DNA from: Apostichopus japonicus
Taxonomy: Eukaryota > Echinodermata > Holothuroidea > Aspidochirotida > Stichopodidae
Assembly (NCBI RefSeq): GCF_037975245.1
Contig: NC_092572.1
Location: 2,891,501 to 2,955,500 of the forward strand
DNA: 64,000 nt
Direction: 5' to 3'
Of this stretch, positions 1 through 13,968 are shown one piece after another. The notes under the pieces are model-generated. The model saw nothing but the letters and a program-made list of their open reading frames with translations, did no database searches and had not been told where the DNA came from. Made by a program: the position numbers and the translations under genes. Within the stretch, counting starts at the first letter, position 1. Each line of letters starts with the position of its first letter.

Positions 1-3000
1 TTGGATACATGAGAGCCAACTACATATATATATTTTTGTAATTTACAATCAAGATTAAACTTTTGGCGGTATCAAGTTGCACATTAAGCATGATATAGGT
101 AATCGCACTGTTTGTAGAAAGCAGTTTAAAGGGAGAATTCTATAAAGAACCTTCTGCATGGTTTTATTGAGGTCTTTACCAAACTCCAAAGAGGATGTTC
201 TTCATGTGGATTATGAGAGTTCCAAGTACATATTGTTTGAAGAAGAGTGACAGTAGCATCTCATTCTAATTAAGTAATACCTCCCTGCTTGAAGGATGCT
301 CCAGAGAGCATCGATTATCTTAGTTGCCTCAGAGCTGTAAAGGGAGAGTCATCATTCCAGTTATATTTTCTAATGAATTATCCTATGTGTCATAATTTTT
401 TCACTCTTTGCCCTGTCTGATATAGATTCAGAATATTATGTTTGTGACTATCATCCAATTTCATGTTTCGATTTTTACTATGTTAACTTTCTTTGAACAA
501 ACTTATCTCTAAAAGAATGACGTATTTAAAATGAGAGAAACATGATGAGACAAAAAATCTAGCATATTGCATCCTGCTGTGTCCTATTTGCTTTATTCTT
601 TCCCTTTATTGGCTTTGTTTTTGTTTCTTGTATGTTTGCAGCTCTTTTGAAGAGGATATCGTTCTAATATATCTTTTCTAATTTGATCTACTTCTGTCCA
701 TTAAGAATATTGTCATAATTTGAAACAACGAACCTTTATCACTGGAAATGCTTGGAATGCCATTTGTCTTTACAAATGAATATTTGCTTCACGCATGGCC
801 GTCACAACGGGGTTTAGGGGGCAGGGGGTGGCCCCTTCACCTCGTTGAGAGGGAGAAAACCTTGACTCGACGATAGAGTGAGAAAATAAGGGATAACAAA
901 AAAGTAAACAATACAGTGGTAATGAAGGTCAAGATATATGTGTCAGGCCCGTACGGAGAGGGTGGTGGCAGTAATGAAATTTTCAAGGTTAGGGAAGTAT
1001 CTTCCAGCCACCTCATAGTTGTTATTAGCAAACAAATATATTTTGGAGCTTATTGTAGATTGGTCATGGACTTAACAAGACCCCTTTCCAGGACACAAGT
1101 CGATAACATACCATCCTACCCCCCCCCCTACTTGCACTCAAAATTCTGTACATGGGCCTGAGTGTTGTAAACAACATTGCCGATTTCGTTTAGGATGTAA
1201 CTTGAAAACACCATCGGTTCCCGATCTATATTGAGCCTTACGCACGGATGAAATTTCATATTGGTTAGGCAACTCTCGTAGACCTAAGAAGTACAGTTAC
1301 CATGATTGCCAAATCGTACCAACTGTGTGTTGGGGAAATACGGCTACAATGAAGTTTGAACTCCTTTAAGTTCGTAATCGTTTACCTCTGCAATTATAAT
1401 TTTATGTTGCAGCTGTTGTTTGCCCTATCCCGTACTCGCCCTCTGTTGGGGAGGTAATTAGGTTGATGCGATCTCTCCCTCTGTAAAGATGACTATGAAC
1501 GCAATGTAGTGGCCGAATAAAACATGCAACATATACGGAGGATAAAATAGCATTAATCATCCTGTTGAACATACCTTGTTACATCAACGTTGATAGATTT
1601 CCAATTTAATCAAGACATAATCTGTTGTCTGGTTTATCTATGCCAAGATGAGCACCTTCAAAGAAATAAGAAAATTCATGATCAAGAAGATATCATGTTT
1701 TTTGCCCCCCCCCCCACGCCCCCACCCCACCCCCCCCAAAAAACACAGATATACGGGGCTGCAGAATAGGTAGTTTTACCTGAAGTGCCACTAAAATTGA
1801 ATTACAACTCTTTATCGGTGTTTGAAATAGAATATTCCCATTATTGAACATGTTGCATGGCCACTATTGGGGTCTAGATATTTATGAAGTTTTCTTCTGC
1901 AGTGAGGTTTGGCATGTAGGGAATATGGCACACAAAACAAGTGCTATTAGGCCTTCAATATCTTACCAACCAAAATTAATGAACGTAAATTTGTTACGTA
2001 CAGTATTAGTGCTACTTTCCTCTAGAAGTAGGCTATGGCTTTATGTTACAGTCCATTAATTGCATTTTATATTGTCCCATGCATGCAGACCTCTGTAAGC
2101 TTTACTGTGATGATTTTATATGCTTGTGAACATCTATGATAGGCAAAGCGATAAAAGGTGGAATTTATGATATTTTTCACAAACATTTGTTATGACAATT
2201 GGGTAAACAAAACGAAAAGAACTAGGCCGTAATAACTTTGTTCATGCACTACAACCGATTTTAATTTAACATAAGCAATTGCTTGATTTTGCGAATGAGG
2301 TTTTACAACTAACCTAGAGGCCTAATTATTTTTCCACCGTGGAATGGCCGTTCGCCGTAGAACAACCAGAGGCATAGTGTGTATATATCCTATACTGTTA
2401 GTTACAGAAATTTCCGTAGATGCCACTAGTATGAGCTGCCTCGATTTGGGCGAGTTGAGAAGCACTAGATAGCAAAACTTTCCTTCAATATCGGTATTTC
2501 CGAGTTCCATTTTCAGCCATTCTGAAAGACTGACTTTTTCTCCGTAAGATCCTTCGTTGTTTTATTCTTGTAAAACCACTTAGATAGCTCTCATCTCTCA
2601 GAATATCGGCAATTTGTCTCACGTTTTGTGCTAACTTTCCATATTAAGTTGTCGCACAGCACGATCGATCGACTTACTGCTTAATACTGAATCTGAAATG
2701 TGACAAATTTTTACTAAAAATACGGATACTGCCAGACTCCATTACTAATTAAATTGTTGCTACTCTAACCTACCTGTTAGGGCGGAACTTGTGTTCAATG
2801 GGACACAATTTACACTTAAATATACGACCATCAAATAATGTCCCTCTTCGTTTAACCATTGCATAATCTGTTCGGGAGACAGTCTGTAGGCTACATCCGG
2901 CCTTGTACAACAGGTCCGGGGAGACCAAATGTACTGGTAAATACAGTATAAATTGTCCCAGGGGGACAAAGACAGTACGTACTGAATATGGGATATAGGC

Positions 3001-3164
3001 GACAGTTTATACTGCTACACCGGCACTCATTCTCGTAGTAAATCGTATTTGATTGGTGGTGGTTGTATTCTGGGCGCAGCTTATGCTTCTAATATTGTTA
3101 AGTGTTGGTCATTCGTTGAAGGTATAGCGAGTATTTTTCGTGTAAAAGTAAGTAGGGGCTCGGA
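1..3164. other. No gene recognised (left flank)
   Basis: About 3.1 kb without a reading frame that looks like a protein, an exon with good splice sites, or a structured RNA. It has short homopolymer-C runs near 1120-1130 and 1700-1738. It may be upstream flank of the Ig gene that starts at 5178. Confidence 0.5.
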
Positions 3165-3289
3165 GTTACGGCGATTGAGTTTCTGACCATTTTAGTGAGA
3201 TCTACAGGTGCAAACGGCGGTCGACCAGCCCAGGAAATTGGAAAGATGTTATCTAGGGGCCAAAGTTCATCACAATACCAACTGAGCCG

Positions 3290-3425
3290 CCGTTCACAGT
3301 TCCGCCATCTGCGCTGCCGTTCACCATTCAGACAACTGCGCTGAGGTTTAAAATTCCGCCGTTCGCGCCGAGATTCAACCTCCCAGCTTCAGCTCCGAGA
3401 TTCAACTTACAATCTTCAGCGCCGA
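3290..3425. repeat. Degenerate short tandem repeat
   Basis: Variants of CCGCCGTTCRC and AGCGCCGAGATTCAAC follow one another several times just before the long AT tract. The units are diverged and no clean period is visible, so this is a weak call. Confidence 0.35.
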
Positions 3426-3442
3426 AACCCGCCATCAATGCT

Positions 3443-3767
<325 letters not shown>

Positions 3768-4208
3768 TGTCTGTTGGCGTGTGTTGTAAGTAAGATATAT
3801 CCAAAAGAGAAAAAGGAAAAAAATGATACTTTCATTTCCAAATTTATTACTTAAAACGTTTAATCACTAGCAAAATATTTCGAACGTTATCACAGCTCTA
3901 CTTCAGTTGCAGGAATGAAATGCAAAAATGAAAGTGTTATTCGGATTTAACTTCGCATGGATACTAATAAAAGAGAGATCTCTGTTGAGGCTTGAGCACA
4001 TTGTTATGTGTATTGAGGCGTATAATTGTTTTCAATTCCCGGTTGCTTCTTTTCTGTAAAGTTTTGAAGAAGCCCTATAGAATAAAAAAAATCAGTTCAG
4101 AAAGGCTGTGATTAGGAAGATTAAAATGTTCTGCAACAGGGAAATATGGGTAGTTTTTACGGATGTTTGTGATTATTGAACCGAAGCCTGAATTTTGTGC
4201 TGGTTTCG

Positions 4209-4210
<2 letters not shown>

Positions 4211-4294
<84 letters not shown>

Positions 4295-4340
4295 CTATGT
4301 ATGTATATATATATATGTATATGTATATATACATGTATGT

Positions 4341-4405
<65 letters not shown>

Positions 4406-4412
4406 CCCTATG

Positions 4413-4461
<49 letters not shown>

Positions 4462-4469
4462 GTATATAT

Positions 4470-4531
<62 letters not shown>

Positions 4532-4541
4532 TATATATACG
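4211..4541. repeat. (AT)n microsatellite with GCCCTATGTAT islands
   Basis: AT dinucleotide tract broken twice by the same island (GCCCTATGTATGTAT at 4292 and GCCCTATGTATAT at 4404) and by GTAT variants. The repeated island suggests the tract grew by unequal exchange or slippage of a larger unit. Confidence 0.9.
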
Positions 4542-4711
4542 TACATTGAATTAACATAAAGTTTGTTCAAAGTATCTCTTTCGAGATCCGTATTTAGGAT
4601 TCACAAATGATTTCGAGTTGGTTAGCATCTTGTTTGATCTCTAGAGTAAGGCAAAATATGTCACCAAAAACAGAACTAGTATTGTTCGATACAGGTGACA
4701 AACGCCTACAG

Positions 4712-4838
4712 TGGAATTACGACCTTCCTTACCGGTTTCGAAACTCTGGACATACAATCAGCGTGAGGGTTTCCGCGTACAGAGCGGAAGGCCCGTGGAT
4801 CGAAATCCCGGTGGAGGCTGAAAGTTTTTTCACTGTTC
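4712..4838 (+). mobile_element. tRNA-like SINE copy (diverged)
   Basis: About 50 bp here (GAATTACGACCTTCC onward) match 6528-6580 closely. Both copies continue into a tRNA-like segment. This copy keeps a B-box-like stretch (GGATCGAAATCCCGG, 4797-4811), but the A box is deleted compared with the 6.5-kb copy. Both copies sit just after AT-rich tracts. The pair supports a dispersed short element; the family name is unknown to me. Confidence 0.5.
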
Positions 4839-5177
4839 TTGATTTTCCAACCCATTACGATTTTCATTTATACATTTATATATATGTATTACGGCTGAAG
4901 TTAAAGTTGAAAGTAAGGGTTTCAAAAACAATTTCACCCAGACTAATAACGGCATCGAATTACATTAATTTCACTTTTTCGTTTCATTTCTACATTGAGC
5001 CAAAATGGACTTGCATTTTTTTCAAGGGATCAACTAACTGTAGCTAGTTTTGGTTTCGTTTCCTCTTCATGAAACCCTATTATATTGCTTTCAGTTAAGT
5101 ATTTTATTTTAAAGCGTATATCAGAACAGAGATTCTATACTTTTTAACTACCATACTGTTTAAGGCGAAGGTTTGCA

Positions 5178-5280
5178 ATGGCTGCTCTGCAGACTGCGAA
5201 AGAATTACCAAAACTGCTATTGTTCACCATGTTTGCATTCATAACGGTGAATGTAAATTATCTGATTACTCCTTGTTGTG
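5178..5280 (+). CDS. Signal-peptide first coding exon of an Ig-domain gene
   Basis: This exon has an ATG at 5178, 34 complete codons and one extra base, then a GTAAGC donor at 5281, so it ends in phase 1. The peptide begins MAALQTAKELPK and runs into a hydrophobic core (LLLFTMFAFITV), ending near a Cys-Cys pair. This is the layout of a secretory signal peptide. The next exon (5673-5957) is an Ig-like domain entered in phase 1, so the two fit without a frameshift across a 392-bp intron. The likely product is a secreted or cell-surface Ig-family protein that starts here. No promoter could be assigned. The start is inferred from the signal peptide and splice phase, not from transcripts. Confidence 0.6.
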
Positions 5281-5672
5281 GTAAGCAATTTAAGTACTAG
5301 CCCACTTACATAAGTTTTGAAATTAAAAAAACAGGGTTCTTGCTCAAAATGTTTCTTAGTTTGTTAATTCAGTGGCTTTGTTACAAAAACGTCTTTAAAA
5401 TGGAAGTTGAGTTCTATACTAACAGGTTTAATGGCAGTACGACATTCCTGTCTGCAGCAACTCTAGATAACGACTTGTGCGGTACCGTAGACTGGTAGCG
5501 AATGAATCTTACCTTACTGCGGCAAGAAGTGAAGATACAAGCTTTAAATAGTCAGGTCGTTTGAATAAGGAATGGTGCTGCGGAAGATCGGTGGGTATAA
5601 ATTCGTTGCGTATCACTATCGCTGGTTTACTGCATCATTTAACGAATATTTCTATTTTTTTTTTCGTTGCAG

Positions 5673-5957
5673 CGAATTCTGAGGTATATATTGCTGAAGG
5701 CGGTGTCGTTCATCTTAATTTTAGTTTCAGATATAATGGCTTTGGACTAATAGAACTACGACACAATACCAACGTTGTTTTTGTGAGAAATTCTGGCATT
5801 GTAGAGATTAATTCCAGAACACCACGTTTGCTGTTTGATATATCCGACGGGATACCGAGCTTTACTATTACAGACTTCGTATCTTCGGACAATGGCCGAT
5901 ATATCTGTTGGTTCAATGGAGAAAAACAGGATCCTGTGTACGATCTATCAGTAATAT
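5673..5957 (+). CDS. Ig-like domain exon (phase 1-1)
   Basis: This exon follows a pyrimidine tract and TTGCAG acceptor and ends at a GTAAGT donor (5958). It has 285 bases, exactly 95 codons, with both boundaries in phase 1, as is usual for Ig-domain exons. The translation has a V-type Ig pattern: a turn-rich start (EGGVVHLNFSF), a middle SFTITDFVSSD, and the F-strand signature DNGRYICWF. The B-strand cysteine expected in the VHLNF segment is absent (Phe occupies that place), and the C-strand Trp is not evident, so the canonical disulphide cannot form. One N-glycosylation sequon (NFS) is present. It pairs with the signal-peptide exon at 5178 and probably with the exon at 11965. The Ig assignment is fairly safe; the ligand and function are unknown. 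Confidence 0.65.
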
Positions 5958-6010
5958 GTAAGTAGCAATCCTATCATGTTGTTATTAAAATCAAAATATG
6001 TACGAATTTA

Positions 6011-6254
<244 letters not shown>

Positions 6255-6310
6255 AGTAGGTTGGCGTCTATCTTGGCGCAGAGTGCTCTATGTCCATTGG
6301 ACAGAGCGGG

Positions 6311-6482
6311 ATATATGTTGGTACTAGATGAGACTAGTGGAACACTAGTAGTTGTAACTCGGAGTTTCACGCTTTATTGCGATCTTCAGACAACTCGCGA
6401 TCTTCAGAGTTGTCTGAAGATCGCAATAAAGCGTGAAACTCCGAGTTACAACTACTAGTGTTCCACTAGTCTCATCTAGTAC

Positions 6483-6492
<10 letters not shown>
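6311..6492. mobile_element. Foldback/MITE-like hairpin, 86-bp arms
   Basis: The arm 6311-6396 is the reverse complement of 6407-6492 with no mismatch that I can see. The 10-base loop (GCGATCTTCA) repeats a piece of the arm. Both ends run into TATAT and the right side continues into an (AT)n tract, so any TA target duplication is hidden. The near-perfect arms suggest a young foldback or MITE insertion. Confidence 0.8.
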
Positions 6493-6527
<35 letters not shown>

Positions 6528-6528
<1 letters not shown>

Positions 6529-6655
6529 GAATTACGACCTTTCTTACCGGTTTCGAACCTCTGGACATACAATCAGCGTCCATAGCCTAGTGGTTAGGGT
6601 GTCCGCAGACAAAGCGGCAGGCACCGGTTTGAATCCCCGTGGAAGCTGGAAGTTT
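6528..6655 (+). mobile_element. tRNA-derived SINE head
   Basis: The leader matches 4712-4762. It is followed by an A-box-like TAGCCTAGTGG (6583-6593) and a B-box-like GGTTTGAATCC (6626-6636), spaced as in a polymerase III internal promoter. The 3' part becomes A/T-rich without a clear tail. It cannot be a functional tRNA gene because no cloverleaf acceptor stem is seen. Confidence 0.55.
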
Positions 6656-6659
6656 AAAT

Positions 6660-9600
6660 TATCAATTTATTTATTTAACTGTAGGCCCTATGGCCAGTAT
6701 TATTATTGTAAGTTACTAAAACATATATTGGCCAGATGTGGCACATATAAGCACCTTGATTGGGATAAACAGTCACTAAACTAATTAAACAATAATAGTT
6801 GAAACCCTTTTATAACTTCATTTCAGATCACAGGTTGTACATATTTTTTGCTTTCTGTACTATCATGTGACCAGTGTCTTCTTGCAAGTTGTGTTTAATT
6901 AATCTTAAATACTACGTAAACTAACGAGTACTCCTCAGTAGTAAATATTAATAGTAGTCAGGGGGTAGGAAGCTTAAAAAAGTAGGGTGGGGCGGCACAA
7001 AATCATGGGTGCACTTTCTCATTCCACCATCACCATTCGTTATACTGTAAACCGATAAACACCGGCTATATCACTTAAATATATATGATGTGTTAGTTTG
7101 CTATCAATTCTATTATGGTGCACGTGAATAATTAAAATAAAATTGTAAAATTAATAAAGGCTTAAGATATCCAAAACGCAGTTCTCCATCTAAGGGGCAC
7201 ACTTTATTTTCCAGTATGGCACAGTTGTTATTTTGGAAAACCCCTGATAGTAGTAGTAGGACAACCAGCAAAGTGTACACCATTTGTCTTTTCAGTAGCC
7301 AGTTGACTTCATTTCCCTTTCGTAACATTAATTCGTAACATTAAAAAGTATATTTACTGTTTTTTCTCCTTTACTTGATGGGGTAATCCACCCGTTTGAT
7401 CAGAAATGAATTCCTTGACCGCTACCAGTTATAGTCGTGTTGTGTGTCAAGATTTGTTACACATAAAGTGTAAATATATGTATAGATCCGCCTGCTATAT
7501 TAGTTAACATATATACCTTGCCTTAACCTCTGTGCCATTCTTTCTTTCTCATTTGTTCTTTTAATGAAAGAAAGACTGCCGAAAATATTTATAATAGATA
7601 TTTATGAATACTCACATTTTAGTTTATTCAGACACTTAACATTCATTTACGTTGAACCTACAAGAAGGGAGAAGTTTGTTGTGTTTTTTTCCTCATATTT
7701 TGGTTCGGTTTACTGACAATACTGTTTTTTTTTTGTTATAATTTCTGAAATGGCATTGTTCAATTGTATATATAACTGTAACCACAAGCACGAATTTTCT
7801 CATGAGATTCTTCAGTGCTGGACATAGCACCAGCACAACCAAGTGGTTACAGTCTCTGCGTAAAGAGAATGGGAGTTGACAAGGTGGATAGACATCAATG
7901 TAGTCACGCTCTATCTTGGTTGAATTATTTCTTTTTTTTTTTGTAGCATCAATGAAAAGTCAAATATTGTGTTTTCATAAATAAGTTTTATTTGCATGAT
8001 GTTGATCATAAGCAGAGCCAATTAGTGGGTCAAAAATGTCCCCATTCGATAAGTCAAACAAAACTACGTTGTGTGTGGCTCATAATTTAACCAAACTAGT
8101 TGTATTTAGCCTTATAACCTATACGCAAGGAAACCTATTGGATCGCTGAGAGCCAATCAGAATCGAGGAAAAAATTTAAGTGTCAGTTCAGTTTGGGAAA
8201 ATATATTCGCCCGGGCTACATGCAGATGTGGTGCACTGTGGTGCCCCAATAGAGAATGATTGAAATGTGCACACTTATAGCTGTATTATCGGAAATCATG
8301 AAACGTATAAATAAACCATACTGCATGTTAAGAACGTTCGGTTGCTCTAAACCAAAATTTCAAGTCTAAGGTGAATAATGTTTACAAATATGTAACATCA
8401 AGTTTTTAATTAGCCTCCGTCACCCAGACGTTTGTAAAAAGTCACTTCGTTCTTAGTCATAGTTTGGATTACAGTAGGTTTCCTATTACGAATTCTTTCA
8501 AGTTATGTTCTACCTATATCGATTTATTTATGACAAACAGGAAATGATGCCTTTGTTTCTCGCGCTGAGTGTTGCAGAGATGTGATATGTTTGCAGGTGA
8601 TACTTTTGATGTATGATGTGGGTGATATGTTTTCTACATACGTTTAGACATGGAGGTAAACATGGTTTAAAGTTTCTTCTCCATTTTACCGCTGATTATT
8701 AGGACAAACTTGACTTTTCTACATATTGGGCTTATCTATATTTCTTATCGTTCAGGATTTGGAAGATTGGGCATTACTTGCTACTTGCTACTTGCTCAGT
8801 AATCCGATCGACAGCGCTGGAAACGATGTGAAACTAGATCGCATTTTGGGGCGTCCGGCAAAATTACCACTTTCAGCGCATCGAACATAGCTGCGCACAT
8901 CGGACAATTATTGGTACACCATTACATATATATGCGTTGTGATACCTTCTTGCACTAAATCTGTCGTAGAATATGCAAAAAATACACGTTTTTAGGTTCA
9001 TATTATGCGCTCCTGTGTTTTTTAAGATGTTGAAAGTGCTTGCAATGTGCGCAATGCAAAAAAAGTTTCTCGGTATCGTTTAGTTACAACCGGGAGCTTT
9101 GGTCAACTAAGAATACAAGCTTATATGCTAGAATCAATCGAACACTTTAATATTATTCCAAAATCAAATAAAGATAAACTGCATTTATGACAGTGTGAAA
9201 TGTGTTGAAAAGAATAACATATTTAAGTGCCCTGAAGACTCTCTGTTTGATCTTAAAGTACAGGACATTTGAAACAATTGACGGTTCATACAAACCATTT
9301 TACAGAGCAAACATGTGAGTTAAAGTAAGAGACTGTAGCGAACGAGTGTACATATTTATCGCCGTAATAAAACCCCTGATTTTGACTTAGGTCTAATGAT
9401 GTTCAAATGTATTTATTTGTTCATTTCTGTGCTGATGTCCTGTTTAACCCGACCTTCTTTTATTTTTTTAAATCTTTTATTGTAGTGTTGTTTTGATTGG
9501 CGAGCGCGGCTACTTAGCCCGGGTTCCCTTTGCGGCCCCGCCTTCCTGTCTATATGGGTCACAGCCCCGCGCTATCGTGAATTCCTGGAAATCTCCCCTT

Positions 9601-9987
9601 GCACGAACTGGCGCGCTCAAAGTAGAAGAAGCTACACGTGCAGTGCTTGTTTGGAGACAATACGTTTGTGTGTGAAGAGTAGCCTTCTCTCAAGTAAAGA
9701 AGAAAGCAGAGTGTTGCACGGTAAGGGGTAAGCATTTATTTTCCAAGTTAAGACTTAGGGAGCTCTGAATCCTAGAGGTACAGATACGTCAGGGTTTTGC
9801 AGTACTGTTGGATTTGGCAATTTTGGGACCGGGATTTTGGACCCAAGGGCGAGTTCAGGGAGTCGAGGAATTTTAGAGGCAGGCCTACTTAGGGGTAAAT
9901 GGAGGGAGGCAGGAGGCGACTGATCGTGTGTTGGGCGAAGGCTGTGTAAAGGTTTGTTGACAGGTCAACCATACGCTCTTCATCCAG
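6660..9987. other. Intronic or intergenic DNA, no gene recognised
   Basis: If the Ig exons at 5673 and 11965 belong together, this is intron. I found no exon with convincing flanks. A GC-richer patch at about 9490-9660 encodes nothing I recognise. Confidence 0.45.
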
Positions 9988-10545
9988 ATTCACCAGTTAC
10001 GCACGAAGTGTAACGCCAGTGACGCACGGATACTTTACTCATGTTACGCACGGGGTGCAACTCCAGTTACGCCCGAAGAGTTTACGCCGGTTACGCACGA
10101 AGTGTAACGCCACTGACACACGAAGCTTCGCCGATTATGGACAGAAGGTAACGCCAGTGACGCATAAAGCTTCGCCTGTTACCCAACAAGAGTAGCGCCA
10201 GTGACGCACGGAGTGTCACTTCGGTTACGCACGAGGAGTTTTCGCCAGTTACGCACGAAGTTTAACGCCAGTAATGCACGAAGCTTCGCCGGTTACGCAC
10301 AGACGGTAGCGCCAGTGACGCATGAAGCTTCATTTGTTTCACAGAGAGTGTAATGCCAGTGATGCACGAAGAGTTTACGCACTCCGGTTCCGCACAAAGT
10401 GTAACGCCATTGACGCACGGGTAACTTTACGCCGGTTACGCACGGAGTGTATAACCCTTAGTGACGCACGAAATTTCGCCGATGACGCACCAAGTGTAAC
10501 GACAGTGACGCACGAAGGGTTTACGCTTGTTACGCAAGAACCCCA
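9988..10545. repeat. Minisatellite of TTACGCACGAAGTGTAACGCC type
   Basis: About 560 bp of degenerate tandem units. Blocks such as GTTACGCACGAAGTGTAACG alternate with CCAGTGACGCACGAAGCTTCG, giving a compound period of roughly 40-45 bp. TTACGCAC and GTGACGCAC recur more than a dozen times. Reading frames across it are artefacts. Confidence 0.85.
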
Positions 10546-11964
10546 TAAAATCTAAGCAGTTTGATCTTCATTAAATGATTTGTATATTATCTGATTTTTG
10601 CATGTTATTATTTTAGTGCTCTCAATGATAAGTGCTTGATTTTGTAACTTCACTTCACTGTCTGGTGGGGCAGTCTTTAAAACTGGGGTTGGCGATAGAG
10701 ATCTCGAAAAAAAAAATGGTAATGGAGAAAGTATTCACATAATAACACACAAGGGTCACGAAATAGTATGCTCCCAATGTACGTCTCTTTCAGTTATCCT
10801 TACTATACGCGAAACGTTAACTGTTAACGTAATTACGCATTACCCCAACGCATTACCCGGAAAGCTCAACCCTTCGAAAAAAGGACAGGTGCACGATTGC
10901 TTACGTCATAGTGAACAACTTGGGAGGATAACGGGGATTTCCCGGCAAAGAATTACAACATAACTTCAAGCATAAACAGTTAATACAGCGTAACAAATAG
11001 CTTTCGAAAGAAAAAATGTCACGCAAGTTTGGTTACAACATCAACAAAAGTAGGTTTTATTGATTCTCAGCAGTTTGATAGAAACTGTTGTAATTGGATA
11101 TACAGTTTACTTTCCCAAACGACCATATTGTTTTTAAATATTTTTAATTGTTATGTTCCATCACTTTCTTCATACAGTGATAAAACAGACCTTACGGAAG
11201 TATCCTTAATGTCTAACATCGGTTATAAAAGGAGGGGTGTCTTCGTATTTTATTACGCAGTGGCCAACTGTAGGCATGTAATAGGCTATAGGCTAAATTC
11301 AGCTAATTAAATCTGCCAAACCAAGTTAGTAGTTGAATCAGTAGGCCCTAATGTTACTACGATTATTATCGAGTTAACAGAGCTGACGAGTATTCAAGAG
11401 CAAGAGGGCACTGAAAAAAATACCATGCTAAAAAAAAAACAGTTTTTAACATTTTTTCGATACTGAAAGGGGGAGCAGACTCCCCCTGCCCCCCCCCCAG
11501 CTACGTGCCTGTATTTCAAACAATCTCTCCATCTTTTGGGAGAATTGTTCATCAACAAATTATAAAAAAATGATGGTTCGATTTCTTCATCGTTATAGTT
11601 TTCACATCAAACGTAAATGAGTTTAACTCTTACACTAAACTAGCTGTCATATAGAAGATAGGCAACGTCTTACGTCAATATAGCCTAAGCTTAAAGAAAA
11701 ACATATTCTTTGTTTGATTTTTGTTTGTTTTAGTTTACAGGCTAACAAGAAACAACTACATCATTTCACGTCCAAACGATTTGCTCTCTGCTGAGGTTAC
11801 ATAAGCTATGACTAGATCAAATGGAAAAAATATATAAAAAAAAAAAAAAAAAAAATGTTAAACAAATTTAAAAATAAAATCGATTTTACTTACCTCTATT
11901 TATTTAGAAATGCTCTGTAAGGTAAACTTATATAGAAATCGGTTTGTTTTTGTACTTCGTGTAG
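10546..11964. other. Intron-like DNA, no gene recognised
   Basis: No coding pattern seen. It has poly-A runs near 11840-11855 and a C-run near 11490. It ends in the pyrimidine-rich acceptor of the exon at 11965. Confidence 0.45.
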
Positions 11965-12195
11965 GAAGTCGTTTGTCAAGAGACTTTGGACACGATGACA
12001 AGTGTTCTTCCATTGATGGAGATGAAAGTACTACAATTCAGACGTACAGTTTGAAGATAGTCACAGCACAGGAGACGTTTATCTCAGGTCTTACAATCCA
12101 CAGCAAACAAGCTCAAAGAGGATCGTTTTATTTCTGTGCTGCCACTTTAAACTATAAACAAGGGTCGATGGCAGTTACCGTCAAACTTTTGCCAG
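11965..12195 (+). CDS. Second Ig-like domain exon (phase 1-1)
   Basis: The acceptor is TTTGTTTTTGTACTTCGTGTAG and the donor GTAAAG at 12196. The exon is 231 bases, exactly 77 codons, phase 1 at both ends, matching the exons at 5178 and 5673. The translation has a possible B-strand cysteine (DDKCSS), then about 44 residues, then an F-strand-like RGSFYFCAAT and a closing strand (AVTVKLLP). No Trp lies between the cysteines and the domain is short for an Ig V set, so it is a divergent or C2-like Ig fold. An alternative acceptor at about 11906 would lengthen it. Membership in the same transcript as 5673-5957 is inferred from strand, phase and fold. Confidence 0.5.
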
Positions 12196-12520
12196 GTAAA
12201 GAAATAAAACAACAATAATATGGTCATCAATTGACAAATATTAAATAGGGAATAAAGACCTAAACAAATAGAGAAATGGAATTAGAAAAGCCATGTATAC
12301 GTTAAACTAACACTTGAACGAAGCAAGAATAACTGTTAGAGTACATTTATAATCTTAATCGTAATCGTACTGCAGTGCCACGCGGGCGTATGGGTATTTT
12401 CTCATTGCTACATAATTATGGAGACTCTCTTTCGCTAACCCCTGCTTTGAAAATTGCCACACCAGACACTATATTACGATCATGTTTTAATTATAAGTTA
12501 ATCCTTATGAATTGATCCTT

Positions 12521-12995
<475 letters not shown>

Positions 12996-13037
12996 ACATC
13001 AATGAGAGGCTCTCAGTTTCGAATTAATATCTCACCT

Positions 13038-13147
13038 GCTTTGTTATATCCTCCATGCTTTGTCATATCCCCAAGGTTGTTATATCCCCCATGCTGTGTT
13101 ATATCCCCCATGCTCTATAATATCACCATGATTTATAATATCCCCTA
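13038..13147. repeat. About 20-bp tandem repeat (TTATATCCCCCATGCT)
   Basis: Five to six diverged copies of TTATATCCCCCATGCTGTG-like units. Confidence 0.75.
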
Positions 13148-13968
13148 AGCATCTCGAACTATCATCACCTTCCCCTCACAAGAATACATATCAGAAGATA
13201 TTAGTGCATAAAACCAGTTATGAATATAAGTAAATTTAATTTCACACCCGTACCATTGGAATGGGAGGCAGGGAGAAAGTCTCCACCATCAGATATTTTC
13301 CGGAACGACATGGAGGCAGTAAAACAAAGACGAAAGAGCACCTATGTCATATAGGATACTGGATACCACTGCAGTCTTAATAGATATGCTTGATTGGCTC
13401 CAATTATAGCACGCTATAACTAGGACAGTTTTGTGATTTGTGGTCGCAAATCGACCTCAGGCTCTTAAATTACATTCATAGCCAATAGGCTCTTTGTGTA
13501 AACACTGTGTGGAATTATGCTCATGTCTACAGTGTAGTTAATCATACAGCGTTCACACAAAGACCAGCATACAAGAAAATGTATGTGGCAGGCGTTGCAG
13601 ACTAATTGGTAAAAAGAAGTCATTTCATGACCAAGGCAGGTGGATTACGTAATCTCAAGAACCTTTCCATGACAGCGTGCTATAGGCTGGGGTCTCTACA
13701 GCAGATCTGCTTCTCTAAAGGTTCTCCTTTACTAAGCATAGAACTCTTTGAATCGCTTAACTTTTATTGCAGTGATTGATACTTTCTATCACATTTCAGA
13801 CCATCGCATGGAACTAGATTGTCGTTTTAAATAGAAACACATCCCCACTTGAATCAGTATAGAGATGTGCAATACCAGCTGCGTGTACCTACTACACGTT
13901 ATAATATGTATGTTTACTGTTTGAATCGCTAATATATACCCAAAATTGCAGCCACTAGGAGCTAATTG
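13148..13968. other. No gene recognised
   Basis: Single-copy-looking DNA. Short inverted matches (ATAGCACGCT near 13407 and AGCGTGCTAT near 13675) were noted but no clear element boundary. Confidence 0.4.
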
